NCBI GenBank assembly: GCA_038145075.1
Contig: JAYQOY010000007.1
Location: 1-49,292, forward strand
DNA from: TMED14 sp038145075
GTDB taxonomy: Bacteria; Bacteroidota; Bacteroidia; Flavobacteriales; Schleiferiaceae
Length of the DNA stretch: 49,292 bases
Direction: 5' to 3'
Program-made: the position numbers and the translations under genes
The notes under the pieces: model-generated
Databases searched by the model: none
Told to the model about the DNA's origin: nothing
Seen by the model: only the letters and a program-made list of their open reading frames with translations
In this document: one piece after another, positions 9,161 to 18,395 of the stretch
Layout of the letters: every line of letters begins with the position of its first letter
How positions within the stretch are numbered: position 1 is the stretch's first letter

Positions 9161-10723
9161 TTAATAGCCTGGGTTTTGGACCAGGTTTTGGTTAGAAATG
9201 ATGTCCGAAGAAGGGATCGGGTACAAATTGTAGTGAATGGGGGTGGATGTGCCAAACTGCTCGCCGCCCTTGAACGCCCAAACGTAGTCTGCACTGGTAA
9301 ACAACCCAAAGCGCACCAAGTCCGTGCGGCGGTGGCCCTCGCTGTACAATTCACGTGCACGCTCGTCCAAAATGACCGGCAAGTCCAAGGTGCTTACGTT
9401 GTGGTCGCTGTTGCCATAAGCACGCTCGCGAACCATGTTAAAGTAGCCCACGCCTTGCGACAAGTTAGTGCCTGTGCGCGCTGCACATTCGGCGTACATC
9501 AAGTAGACATCAGCCAAGCGGAAGAAGGGGAAGTCTACATCCACAAAAGTGACAGGATCCGAACCTGCCGAACCGTCGCGGTTCACATTGCGCCACTTCG
9601 TGATGCCAATACCTTCCGTAAAAGTACCCACCGTCGTGATGGTGTCTTCCATGCCGTCCAGCCAAACGAGGCGACGCGTATCCAAGGTGTCGGGGAACTT
9701 GTCGTACCACGCCTTCGTAGCGCGGTTGCCCTGCCAGCCCGACGTGGTGCCAAAGTAGCTCTGGTCCATGGTGCCTCCGATGTGAGAGTGCACCAAGAAG
9801 GTGGTGCCCCCCCAGGTACGCGTGTGCTGACCGTCAAACGTCGCTGCGAAAATGATTTCGGACGACGTGTGGTTGTCGGCGAAGAAGTTGTGCTCGTAAG
9901 AGGGCTCCAAGCTGTAGCCCGCGTTGATCAAATCCGAACATTCGGCCATGGCGTCTGCGTAGCGATCCGTACCGGTGTATACCTCAGCATTGAGGTACAA
10001 CTTGGCACGGAGGGCCTTCAAAGCACCCAAATCAGCACGGCCGTACTGGCCGGCGCGTGCGGGGACCATCAAGGCTTCGATGTCGTTCAATTCTGCCTCG
10101 ATGTAGGCGAAGAGGTCGGCGCGCGAGATTTGCTCAGGGTAGTATACCCCTGGGCGATCGCTTTCATCCACGAAGGGCACATTGCCAAAGAGGTCCAAAG
10201 CATGGTAGTAGCTCAGCGCACGGAGGTAGCGTGCCTCAGCGCCCATGTCTTTGATCATGGCGACTTGCTCAGGCGTGAAGTCCTTCGTGTCCAACCACTC
10301 GTCCATGGTGTAACGAATGAATTCGTTGGCCAACGCAATTTGGTAGTAGATGCGGTAGTACATCGCGCTCACAAACGAGGAGTTGTCGTTCCAGGTCATG
10401 GTGTTGAGTTCGGGTACGCCCGGATCGTTCCAGCCGCATACGGCCTCGTCGGTGGGAAGCTCCTGAAGGTTCCAGTAGACGCGCACGTATTGCGAGAAGC
10501 CCTCGTCGATGCCGCCGATGTCTGGCATGCCGGCAGGACCTTGGTTACCGCTCATGGAGAGGCCCGCGTAGAGCTTCGCCAACACGTTGATGTAGTTGTT
10601 GGGGTCTGAATACACGGCATCCGCGTTCAAACCGTATTTGGGTGTAAGGTTCAAATCCTTTGCGCAAGACGCTGCCAAAAGCGCTGCACCAGCCAGGAGA
10701 GAGAAGAGTTTGATAGATTTCAT
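9161..10723 (-). CDS. susD: SusD/RagB-family outer-membrane glycan-binding lipoprotein
   Basis: 520 residues, a normal SusD length. It is the surface lid of the SusCD transporter that captures oligosaccharide and hands it to SusC. The lipoprotein signal is LLAASC with Cys20. The N-terminal SusD-like region (DLNLTPKYGLNADAVY, YYRIYYQIALANEFI) carries the helical repeats, followed by ARYLRALSYYHALDLFGNVPF, the most conserved SusD block. The C-terminus (RRTDLVRFGLF ... YPIPSSDI ... QNPGY) is the canonical RagB ending. It lies 13 nt downstream of susC. The substrate is inferred to be alpha-glucan from the amylase in the same operon. Confidence 0.96.
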   Translation of the reverse strand: MKSIKLFSLLAGAALLAASCAKDLNLTPKYGLNADAVYSDPNNYINVLAKLYAGLSMSGNQGPAGMPDIGGIDEGFSQYVRVYWNLQELPTDEAVCGWNDPGVPELNTMTWNDNSSFVSAMYYRIYYQIALANEFIRYTMDEWLDTKDFTPEQVAMIKDMGAEARYLRALSYYHALDLFGNVPFVDESDRPGVYYPEQISRADLFAYIEAELNDIEALMVPARAGQYGRADLGALKALRAKLYLNAEVYTGTDRYADAMAECSDLINAGYSLEPSYEHNFFADNHTSSEIIFAATFDGQHTRTWGGTTFLVHSHIGGTMDQSYFGTTSGWQGNRATKAWYDKFPDTLDTRRLVWLDGMEDTITTVGTFTEGIGITKWRNVNRDGSAGSDPVTFVDVDFPFFRLADVYLMYAECAARTGTNLSQGVGYFNMVRERAYGNSDHNVSTLDLPVILDERARELYSEGHRRTDLVRFGLFTSADYVWAFKGGEQFGTSTPIHYNLYPIPSSDIISNQNLVQNPGY

Positions 10724-10736
10724 GGCAGGAAAGGGA

Positions 10737-13700
10737 TTAGAGAGAAACGTTCAATTGAATGTTGAAGACACGAGGACGTGGGTAGATCATGTTGTCGATA
10801 CCGCCCGCGATCTCAGGATCCAAGCCTTGGTACTTCGTGATGACCAAAGCGTTTTGGACCGAAAGGTTCAAGCTCGTCGCGTACTTGTCCTTGTACAGTG
10901 CGCCCAAATTGTAGGACAGGTAGAGGTTGTCCAAACGGATGAAGGACGCCTCCTGAATGTAGTAGCTCGACAAGTACTGCGGAGAGCGGAAGCCCGTGTT
11001 GAGGAAGTCCGTCACCAAGTTGTTCAAGTGGCGCATGGAACCGCCCACTTCAAAGTAGTTGCCGTGGTTGGAGGCCAAGTTGTTGTACATGTACTGGCCT
11101 TGCTCCGCGCGCCACGTCATACCGCCGGACCAACGCTTGTGCGAGAAGCTCGTGGTAAAGCCGAAGATCTGGCGAGGCTCAGGGGTCTTACCCGCCCAAG
11201 CGACCAAGTCACCCGTGTTGATGACACCATCGCCATTCTGGTCTACGTAGGCTTCGATGTCGTCGATTTTGCCGTTGCCGTTCACATCCACGCCGTCGCT
11301 GTACTGGTCCAAAGAACCGTTGCGCTCCAAGGGGCGGCCGTTGGCGTCGTAGATCTGCTCGTAGCTGTAGAAGGTGTACATGGGCATGCCGAGGGCGTGA
11401 ATTTGGATGGTGTTGCCCACGCCGCCGGCAATACCTCCCACCTGGATACCGGGCGAGGTCGTGTCTTGCACCAAAGAAAGTTTGGTGATTTGGTTGCGGT
11501 TGCGCGAAGCGTTGAAGCCAATTTCAAAGTTGGTCGTTGCGTTGTCCACCAGCACGAGGTTCACCGAAGCTTCGATACCGTTGTTCGTCATCGAACCTAC
11601 GTTGGTCAAAACGCGGTTGGAGAAGTTGGTGCCCGCAGGAATGGGCACAACGCCCAAGAGGTCGTAGGTGTTCTTTTGGTACACGTCAACGCTACCGTTG
11701 ATGCGGCCCTTCAAGAAGCCGTAGTCCACAGCGATGTTGGTCGTAGCGGTCTTTTCCCACTGCAGGTTGTAGTCGTAGGCGTCAGGGCGCAAGATGTCCA
11801 CCCAGTTGTTGCCAAACTGGTACTGCGCGGTAGCTGTGCCGTAACTGTAGTTAGGGATGTAACCGTAATCGTTGTAGATGTCTTGCTGACCGGTCAAACC
11901 GTAGCCCAAGCGCACCTTCAAGTTGCTGAAGAGCGTTTGGCCCGCGAAGATGTCTTCTTGCAAAACGTTCCAAGCCAATGCCGCCGAGGGGAACAGACCC
12001 CAGCGCGCTTCCTTGGAGAAACGTGAGGATGCGTCCGAACGCAACGTAGCCGTCACCAAGTACTTGTTGCTGATGTTAAAGTTGCCACGGCCGTAGAAGG
12101 ACATCAAGGCATTCTCCGAGAAGTAGGGGAAGGGGTTAGCAGGACTGATGGTGTCGCCGGCCTCGTTCAAGCTAGGGAAAGAGGGCGCAGAAGAGCTCCA
12201 GTGCTGGAACGAATATCCGCCCGTCAAATCGGCATGCACGCGGTTGGTGAGCTGCTTGTTGTAGTTGCCGTACAACTCAATCAAGCGGTTGGTGCGAGAC
12301 GACTCGTAGTGGTATGCAGAACCCCCATTGGCAAACGCCATGGCTGCATAGGCAGGTACAAAAATGTCGCCGCGAGAGTTGGAGAATTCTCCACCCACGT
12401 TCATGAAGAGGTGCAAGAATTCAGAGGCCTGGTAGTCAAACAAGATGTTGCCGAGCGCACGGGTGTTGTAGCCAACGTCGTCGCGCAAATTGATCAAGCC
12501 CACGGGGTTGCGGGGTGAGAGTGCAGAAGGATCCCCATTGGGCATCGTCCATTCGAAGTAACCGCCGTACAAAGAGGTATCACCGCTGAGCACAGGTCGC
12601 GTGGGATCAAAGAAAACGGCGGTTCCAATGGCGCCTTGGTTGGCGTAGAAATTCTCGGAGGCGATAATCTTGGCACTGGTGTTTGCTTTCAACTTACCGT
12701 TCAAGAAGGAAGGACTTGCATTCAAGGTAGCCGTGTAGCGTTTGAGGTCCGAACGCTTTAACACACCCTTTTCGTGGTACATGCCCAGGCCCAAGCGATA
12801 GGGCAAATTCAAGCCGCCCGACAACGCCACGTTGTACTCATTTACGGTACCCGTCTGGTAGATTTCATTCTGCCAGTTGGTCATCTGCGTGGGGTCCGCC
12901 GTGGCCAAACGCGTCTGCTGGGCAGACGTTCCATACTGGCCAATTACCTCGCGGAACTGGTCGGGGGAAAGGACGTCGACTTGGTTTGTTACGTTGCGGA
13001 AGGAGGTCACTGCGGTGACTTCCGCACGGAAAGGCGCATTGGCCTTGCCCTTCTTCGTGGTCACCAAGATGACGCCGTTCGCTGCACGTGATCCGTAGAT
13101 CGCGGTGGCAGAAGCGTCCTTCAAGATGGTAAAGCTTTCGATGTCCGCGGGGTTCAGGAGGCCTAAGCCATCCGCAGGCAACCCGTCAATGACAATCAAA
13201 GGATCGTTGCTCGCATTCAAGGACGAACCGCCACGGATGCGGATGCGGCTACCCGCGCCGGGCATACCGGAATTGGATGTGATACGCACACCGGGGGTCT
13301 TACCCAAAATCAAGGCTTCAGGCGTGGAGAAGGAGCCCTTCTGGAAGGACTTAGTCTTCACGCTAACCACAGAACCGGTCAAATCTTTAATGTTGGAGGT
13401 ACCATAGCCAATGACCACGATGTCGTCCAAAGTAACAGCCTCTTCCTTTAAGGAGAAATTGGCCACCGCTGCGCCATTGCTCAAGGTTACCGCTTGGCTG
13501 ACAGAGGTGTAGCCCATCATGCTGGCCGTAACCGTCACCTGGTTAGTGGCAACATTCAACGAATACAGGCCACTGTTGTCCGTCATGGCGGTCGCGCTTG
13601 CCCCTTCTACAGAGACAATGGCACCGGGTAAAGCAGCGCCAGAAGCGTCCTTGACAGAACCGCTAACGCGGCCTTGGCCATAGGCCGAAGTGGCTAAAAA

Positions 13701-13742
13701 CAAAAAGGAAAGGCAGAAGCCTAGCGTATGTTTCCAATTCAT
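10737..13742 (-). CDS. susC: SusC/RagA-family TonB-dependent outer-membrane transporter
   Basis: 1001 residues. This outer-membrane channel imports oligosaccharide using TonB energy. In order: signal peptide (MNWKHTLGFCLSFLFLATSAYGQ); a carboxypeptidase-regulatory-like domain (VSGSVKDASGAALPGAIVSV) near 28-105; the SusC TonB-box/plug region (DDIVVIGYGTSNIKDLTGSV ... RIRGGSSLNASNDPLIVIDG); and a long beta-barrel ending PRPRVFNIQLNVSL. It is the first gene of the sus-type locus. A palindrome lies about 43-59 nt upstream of the start. Confidence 0.96.
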   Translation of the reverse strand: MNWKHTLGFCLSFLFLATSAYGQGRVSGSVKDASGAALPGAIVSVEGASATAMTDNSGLYSLNVATNQVTVTASMMGYTSVSQAVTLSNGAAVANFSLKEEAVTLDDIVVIGYGTSNIKDLTGSVVSVKTKSFQKGSFSTPEALILGKTPGVRITSNSGMPGAGSRIRIRGGSSLNASNDPLIVIDGLPADGLGLLNPADIESFTILKDASATAIYGSRAANGVILVTTKKGKANAPFRAEVTAVTSFRNVTNQVDVLSPDQFREVIGQYGTSAQQTRLATADPTQMTNWQNEIYQTGTVNEYNVALSGGLNLPYRLGLGMYHEKGVLKRSDLKRYTATLNASPSFLNGKLKANTSAKIIASENFYANQGAIGTAVFFDPTRPVLSGDTSLYGGYFEWTMPNGDPSALSPRNPVGLINLRDDVGYNTRALGNILFDYQASEFLHLFMNVGGEFSNSRGDIFVPAYAAMAFANGGSAYHYESSRTNRLIELYGNYNKQLTNRVHADLTGGYSFQHWSSSAPSFPSLNEAGDTISPANPFPYFSENALMSFYGRGNFNISNKYLVTATLRSDASSRFSKEARWGLFPSAALAWNVLQEDIFAGQTLFSNLKVRLGYGLTGQQDIYNDYGYIPNYSYGTATAQYQFGNNWVDILRPDAYDYNLQWEKTATTNIAVDYGFLKGRINGSVDVYQKNTYDLLGVVPIPAGTNFSNRVLTNVGSMTNNGIEASVNLVLVDNATTNFEIGFNASRNRNQITKLSLVQDTTSPGIQVGGIAGGVGNTIQIHALGMPMYTFYSYEQIYDANGRPLERNGSLDQYSDGVDVNGNGKIDDIEAYVDQNGDGVINTGDLVAWAGKTPEPRQIFGFTTSFSHKRWSGGMTWRAEQGQYMYNNLASNHGNYFEVGGSMRHLNNLVTDFLNTGFRSPQYLSSYYIQEASFIRLDNLYLSYNLGALYKDKYATSLNLSVQNALVITKYQGLDPEIAGGIDNMIYPRPRVFNIQLNVSL

Positions 13743-13784
13743 AGTACGGGTATTTTGCCTCTAAAGTAAAGGAAATCCCCGTAA

Positions 13785-13801
13785 AGTGTATAAAGTACAC
13801 T
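13785..13801. promoter_or_regulatory. Inverted repeat upstream of susC
   Basis: Perfect 6-bp arms, AGTGTA and TACACT, with a 5-nt spacer, in the 111-bp gap between bacilliredoxin and susC. It is a candidate operator for the starch locus. No clean TTG/TAnnTTTG promoter was found here; TACTTTAG at 13760-13767 (-) is one mismatch from the -7 box. Confidence 0.4.
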
Positions 13802-13853
13802 ATGGTAAAAAATACTATAAGTCCCTGCTGCGACCCTTGCCGCTACTCACTTT

Positions 13854-14270
13854 TTAGCAGTGCGCCTCAAAGGCCGCCATCAAGTTGCTGGCGAGCATGT
13901 CGGCAGGGCGTCCCTCAATGTGGTGGCGCTCAATCATATGCACCAACTCGCCGTCCTTGAACAAGGCCATACAGGGCGAAGAAGGAGGAAAAGGAAGCAT
14001 AAGCTCACGCGCCTTGTTCACGGAGTCGCGGTCGTTCCCTGCAAAGGCCGTCACGAGGTGATCCGGCTTCTTCGCAGCGTTCGCAACGGCCATGCGGGCG
14101 CCAGGACGTGCGGATCCGGCAGCACAGCCACAGACCGAATTAATCACTACAAACGTGGTTCCCGCGTTGTGGGTAATGGCGTTTTCCATGGCTTGGGCAT
14201 CACGGATTTCGGCGAAACCTGCGTCGGTCAACTCGGCGCGCATGGGGGCGATCAAATCTTCTGGGTACAT
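13854..14270 (-). CDS. Bacilliredoxin, BrxA/BrxB (YphP/YqiW) family
   Basis: 138 residues. The family removes bacillithiol or similar thiols from protein cysteines, or acts as a thiol-disulfide isomerase. The CxC active site is C47-G-C49 in NSVCGCAAGSARPG, the family signature. A further cysteine is the last residue (C138). SSPCMALFKDGELVHMIERHHIEG is the usual C-terminal block. It is probably transcribed alone from a promoter at about 14321. Its presence fits bacillithiol use known in some Bacteroidota; no bacillithiol synthesis gene is in the window. Confidence 0.92.
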   Translation of the reverse strand: MYPEDLIAPMRAELTDAGFAEIRDAQAMENAITHNAGTTFVVINSVCGCAAGSARPGARMAVANAAKKPDHLVTAFAGNDRDSVNKARELMLPFPPSSPCMALFKDGELVHMIERHHIEGRPADMLASNLMAAFEAHC

Positions 14271-14320
14271 GGTACGTGCTTTTTGGATTTTCGGTGCGAT
14301 TCTTGCACCGTATTACCCTA

Positions 14321-14328
14321 CAAAATTA
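14321..14328 (-). promoter_or_regulatory. -7 element for the bacilliredoxin gene
   Basis: The minus strand reads TAATTTTG, a perfect TAnnTTTG box, 50 nt upstream of the ATG at 14270. The -33 position reads TGG rather than TTG. A small inverted repeat (CGGTGC / GCACCG, 14292-14310) falls in the predicted 5' untranslated region. Confidence 0.5.
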
Positions 14329-14406
14329 GTGCCCAAATTCCCTTCCGCCACCTGAACCCTGGGGCGACTCTTGGGTTAAGCCTTTGAGCCGTAATTTTAA
14401 AGACCC

Positions 14407-15156
14407 ATGCGCCGCATTTTTGCCAGTTTCCTCCCGCTATTCCTGTTTCCGTTGGTGCTTTCGGGCCAAAATCCAAGTGCCCTTCTCGCCAAGGCCGAAT
14501 CGGCCGCCGTGCAGCAGTCCGCCTACAGCCGCATGAAGATGAAAGCAGAGCGCCCGCGCTACACGCGAGAAATGGAGCTGCGCAGCTGGAACATGGGCAA
14601 TGCCTATTCGCTGGTACAAATTGTGGCTCCCGAGCGAGACGCCGGCATGGTCTACATGAAAGCCGACAAGGACCTCATGACCTACTCGCCGCGCACGGGC
14701 AAAGTCATGAAGCTCCCCTCCTCTATGCTCATGCAAGGCTGGATGGGAACCGATGCGCAGTTTGACAACATCTTGGGCGCAGCCTCCCTGAGCACCGACT
14801 TTACGCACAGCTACCAGGGCAAAAAGACCGTGAACGGCTTGGACTGCCATGTAATCCGATGCGTACCAAAGCCCTCTACGCCGGTGGCACATGACCACGT
14901 GGACGCCTACATTGGGGTGCAGAATGAAAGTTGGGTTCGGCTCGTTTTCTTTGACAAGAAGGGCGAGATTACACAGCAAATGGATGCCTTACACTTTCAG
15001 CGTTTTGACGGCGTGTTGATGCCGGACCAAATTCGCTTTACCGCCAAGGGCGGCAGCCAAACCACCACGTTGACCATCTTGGAGTGGCGCAAGCGCCCCG
15101 ACTTAAAGGCGAGCTGGTTCACAGAAGCGACCATGAAAAAAATCGACTCCCTCTAA
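14407..15156 (+). CDS. LolA-like outer-membrane lipoprotein-sorting family protein
   Basis: 249 residues with a signal peptide (MRRIFASFLPLFLFPLVLSGQ). The fold pattern (YSRMKMKAERPRYTREMELRSWNMG, MVYMKADKDLMTYSPRTGKVMKLPSSM, FQRFDGVLMPDQIRF) matches the LolA-like family often annotated 'outer membrane lipoprotein-sorting protein'. These proteins commonly sit beside FtsX-type ABC permeases. Here the first permease starts 14 nt after its stop. It is probably a periplasmic lipid or lipoprotein carrier working with the ABC exporter; the cargo is unknown. Confidence 0.82.
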   Translation: MRRIFASFLPLFLFPLVLSGQNPSALLAKAESAAVQQSAYSRMKMKAERPRYTREMELRSWNMGNAYSLVQIVAPERDAGMVYMKADKDLMTYSPRTGKVMKLPSSMLMQGWMGTDAQFDNILGAASLSTDFTHSYQGKKTVNGLDCHVIRCVPKPSTPVAHDHVDAYIGVQNESWVRLVFFDKKGEITQQMDALHFQRFDGVLMPDQIRFTAKGGSQTTTLTILEWRKRPDLKASWFTEATMKKIDSL

Positions 15157-15169
15157 TGCTCTTGGCTGT

Positions 15170-16390
15170 ATGTCTCTAACTACGCGCATGGCCTGGCGCA
15201 ATTTGGGCCGAAACCGCCGCCGAAGCGCCATCACCGCCGCCGCTGTGGCCTTTGCGCTCTTCTTTGCCATCCTGATCCGCAGCATGCAGCTGGGCGTTTA
15301 CGGGCATATGATTGACACCGTGGTGGGCGGTATGGCGGGCTATGTTCAAGTGAGCGACAGTGCGTACTGGCCCTCCCAGAACTTAGACCTCGCCCTTCCC
15401 GAGGACCCCGAATGGCTCGACGCGGTCCAAGCCGACCCCAACGTCACCTCCGCCACCCCGCGCCTCGCCGGTTTTACCCTCCTCAGCAAACAGTCCGAAT
15501 CCGCCGTCGCCCAATGGACCGGCGTGGACTTTAGCCGCGAAGACGCCGATTATTGGGCTACCCGCCTCATCGAAGGCAGTTTTGAAACTCCCTCTGACGG
15601 CGGCCCCTACCCGGTTTGGTTGGGTCGCTACTTGGCCGAATCCCTCGATGCCCACATCGGCGACACCCTCGTCGGCATGGGTCAAGGCTACCAAGGGTCC
15701 ATGGCCTCCGACCTCATGATCGTCGCGGGCACCCTGCGATTAGGCAACCCTGAACTGGAAAAGCGCGTGGCCGTCCTTCGGCTCGAAGATGCCCAATCCT
15801 ACAGCGGCGCCTATGGCATGTGGGGAACTATCATGATTACCCCCAAAAACCCCGCAGCCTCCCTCCGCGCAGCATCGGAACTCTCCCAAAGCCACCCCAT
15901 GAACTACGCAAGCTGGTCCTCCTGGGAACAGCGCATGCCCGAACTTCAACAAGCCATCCAGGCCGACTCCGCCGGCGGCATTATCATTCTGCTCATCCTC
16001 TACGTGGTCATCTCCTTTGGTCTCCTGGGCACCATGATCATGTTGGCCAACGAGCGCCAGCGTGAATTCACCATGCAGATCGCCTTGGGCGTCAAGCGCC
16101 GCGTACTCGCAGGCATGATCTTCACCGAAGCCCTCCTAATGGGTATTTTGGGCGCTGCCGCAGGCACGCTCATGGGCCGAAGCGTCGTTTACTACTTCCA
16201 CGTGCGCCCCTTGCGCCTGCTAGGCGACATGGCCGATGCCATGGAGCAGCAAGGTTGGGAGCCCGTACTCCCCCCTTCCTTGGACTGGTCCATCACCTGG
16301 ACCCATGCGTCCATTGTTCTCGTGTTGACGCTCATCGCCAGCTTGTGGCCGATGTACGTCGTGTATAAATCCCCCGCCATTCACCGTTGA
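15170..16390 (+). CDS. ABC transporter permease, FtsX/MacB type (first of two)
   Basis: 406 residues. An N-terminal membrane helix follows the motif RMAWRNLGRNRRRSAITAAAVAFA. A large extracytoplasmic domain (about 45-270) precedes three C-terminal helices beginning IILLILYVVISFGLLGTMIM, with the FtsX coupling segment ANERQREFTMQIALGVKRR. This is the 4-helix LolC/LolE/MacB topology that works by moving substrate from the membrane outward rather than importing. The stop (16388-16390) is one base before the next permease ATG. Confidence 0.9.
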   Translation: MSLTTRMAWRNLGRNRRRSAITAAAVAFALFFAILIRSMQLGVYGHMIDTVVGGMAGYVQVSDSAYWPSQNLDLALPEDPEWLDAVQADPNVTSATPRLAGFTLLSKQSESAVAQWTGVDFSREDADYWATRLIEGSFETPSDGGPYPVWLGRYLAESLDAHIGDTLVGMGQGYQGSMASDLMIVAGTLRLGNPELEKRVAVLRLEDAQSYSGAYGMWGTIMITPKNPAASLRAASELSQSHPMNYASWSSWEQRMPELQQAIQADSAGGIIILLILYVVISFGLLGTMIMLANERQREFTMQIALGVKRRVLAGMIFTEALLMGILGAAAGTLMGRSVVYYFHVRPLRLLGDMADAMEQQGWEPVLPPSLDWSITWTHASIVLVLTLIASLWPMYVVYKSPAIHR

Positions 16391-16391
16391 T

Positions 16392-17705
16392 ATGAGTACG
16401 ATTCGCATGGCCTGGCGCAACATTTGGCGCAGCCCTTGGCGCTCCGCCGTGGTTATTGGCTCCATGGCTTTGGGCGTTTGGGCCGGCATCTTCATGATGG
16501 GCTGGGCCACCGGCCTCAACGATGCGCGCACGGTCAGTCTATTGGACGACAATGTGGGCCATGGCCGCATTCAGTCCGTACCCTTTGAAGAACGTCAAGA
16601 GCCCAGTGCCTTGCTGCCCCGATTGGACGCGGTTCTAGGGGATTTAGCCTCCGACACCTCCGTCACGGAAGTGGCTCCGCGCCTCGTAGTTCAAGCTATG
16701 ATTCAAAGCGGGTCGGGCGCCGCCCCCGCCATGGTGTTGGGCGTCTACCCACAGGCGGAACCTGCCGTTTTCAAGTCCGCTCGAAACATCACCGAAGGAC
16801 GCTTCCTGGAAGACGGCGCGGCCGATGAAGTCGTCTTAGGCGAGGAATTGGCTAAACGTTTAGAAGTGGGCGTGGATGACCGTTTGGTGCTCACCTTTCA
16901 GGACCTCAACGGCGAAGTGCACAGTGCGCTCTTCTATGTAGTGGGCCTCTACGACGGCGCGTCCAACCTATTAGAGGAAACTATGCTCTACGTGCCCGCC
17001 CTGAACATCGCCCAGCAGATGGGCATGCTGGATTCTACCTCCATGACGCGTGTGTTTCCCGTGGCGCATGAGGTCTGCTTTCGGGTCAAGGATCCCTATG
17101 CCATGAAGCAAACCATGGTGCGCCTGCGCAGCGAAGACAGCCTGCGCTTGCTGAACGTCTTCCACAGCAGCCGGATTGAATCCCTCGAACAGCTCAAGCG
17201 CGATGAAACACGTTTGGTATTCAAAGAATGGCGCAGCATCAGCCCCGAACTGGGGTATGCCGACGAAATCATGGCCCAGTCCCTCTTGCTCTTCATGACC
17301 ATCATTTTGCTCGCGATGGCCTTCGGCATCCTCAACACTATGCTCATGGCCATTCTAGAGCGCACCCGCGAACTGGGCATGCTTATGGCGGTCGGCATGA
17401 ACAAGCGCCGGCTCTTTACCCTCATCGTACTGGAAACGCTTCTGCTCAGCTTCGCCGGTCTGCCGATGGGCTTGCTTTTGGGCCACGGCACTTTGGCCCT
17501 CACGTCCCAAACAGGCATCACGCTCAAGGGCGTCGAACAAGGACTGGCCGAATTTGGCATGGAGTCCACCATCTATCCGGTCACCGTACCCGAATTCTAC
17601 CTCCCCATCGCGGCGCTGGTCTTTGTTTTGGCCTTCCTGTCCGCCCTGTATCCGGCCCGAAAAGCCCTCAAGTTGAACCCCATCGAAAGCATGCGTGTGC
17701 TTTAA
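16392..17705 (+). CDS. ABC transporter permease, FtsX/MacB type (second of two)
   Basis: 437 residues. It has the same layout as its neighbour: RMAWRNIWRSPWRSAVVIGSMALGVWAG at the N-terminus, a large periplasmic domain, then helices with AFGILNTMLMAILERTRELGMLMAVGMNKRR (FtsX core). It ends with the characteristic LSALYPARKALKLNPIESMRVL. It should pair with the 15170 permease as a heterodimer, with the ATPase that starts 11 nt downstream. This ERTRE...GM...NP-E-MR pattern is typical of LolCDE/MacB-like systems. Confidence 0.92.
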   Translation: MSTIRMAWRNIWRSPWRSAVVIGSMALGVWAGIFMMGWATGLNDARTVSLLDDNVGHGRIQSVPFEERQEPSALLPRLDAVLGDLASDTSVTEVAPRLVVQAMIQSGSGAAPAMVLGVYPQAEPAVFKSARNITEGRFLEDGAADEVVLGEELAKRLEVGVDDRLVLTFQDLNGEVHSALFYVVGLYDGASNLLEETMLYVPALNIAQQMGMLDSTSMTRVFPVAHEVCFRVKDPYAMKQTMVRLRSEDSLRLLNVFHSSRIESLEQLKRDETRLVFKEWRSISPELGYADEIMAQSLLLFMTIILLAMAFGILNTMLMAILERTRELGMLMAVGMNKRRLFTLIVLETLLLSFAGLPMGLLLGHGTLALTSQTGITLKGVEQGLAEFGMESTIYPVTVPEFYLPIAALVFVLAFLSALYPARKALKLNPIESMRVL

Positions 17706-17716
17706 TTCCCTGTGCT

Positions 17717-18391
17717 ATGGCCTTGATTGACCTCCAAAACGTTGTAAAAGTTTACGAATCCCAAGCCGGCAGTGTCACGGCCGTCAACGGGATATCGGCC
17801 TCCTTTGACGAAGGGGAATTCACCGCGATTGTCGGCCCTTCCGGCTGCGGAAAAACCACCTTGCTTAACGCCATTGGCGGCCTAGACCGTCCCAGCCACG
17901 GGCATATCCACATCGATGGCGTGGACATCGTCGACCTCAAGGACCGCGACCTTATTGACTTTCGGTTGAAGCACATCGGCTTCGTGTTCCAAGCCTACAA
18001 CCTCATCCCCGTATTGACCGCCCTCGAAAACACGGCCTTCATCCTGGAGCTGCAAGGCGTTGGCAAGAAGGAGCGCGAGGCACGGGCCATGGAATTGCTC
18101 GAAGCTGTGGGTCTTGCAGATCGCGCCCAAAACCGTCCCAGCCAGCTCTCTGGCGGCCAGCAGCAGCGCGTAGCCGTCGCCCGAGCCCTCGCCAGCCGCC
18201 CGCGCTTTGTCTTGGCAGACGAGCCTACGGCCAACCTGGACTCCAAATCGACAGAAACCCTTTTGGACATCATGGCGGAGCTCAATCAAAAAGAGAAAAC
18301 CACCTTCATCTTCTCCACCCACGACCAACGGGTCATTGATCGCGCTCGGCGCATCCTGCCCTTGGAAGACGGCAAAATTGTAGGCGCCTGA
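17717..18391 (+). CDS. ABC transporter ATP-binding protein, LolD/MacB type
   Basis: 224 residues from ATG 17717 (MALIDLQNVVKVYE); a longer open reading upstream only overlaps the permease. Walker A is GPSGCGKTT, the signature LSGGQQQRVAVARAL, Walker B FVLADEPTANLD and the switch His is in STHD. Length and sequence are those of the LolD/MacB/FtsE group. It powers the two FtsX-type permeases. The next gene begins 4 nt after its stop. Confidence 0.95.
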   Translation: MALIDLQNVVKVYESQAGSVTAVNGISASFDEGEFTAIVGPSGCGKTTLLNAIGGLDRPSHGHIHIDGVDIVDLKDRDLIDFRLKHIGFVFQAYNLIPVLTALENTAFILELQGVGKKEREARAMELLEAVGLADRAQNRPSQLSGGQQQRVAVARALASRPRFVLADEPTANLDSKSTETLLDIMAELNQKEKTTFIFSTHDQRVIDRARRILPLEDGKIVGA

Positions 18392-18395
18392 GCCC

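Noticed and set aside
13760..13767. susC promoter -7 box (TACTTTAG on the minus strand)
   Set aside because: One mismatch to the consensus and no TTG at the right spacing; too weak to list as a feature.
14292..14310. Inverted repeat in the bacilliredoxin leader as a riboswitch or attenuator
   Set aside because: Only a 6-bp stem with no conserved surrounding pattern and no U tract.
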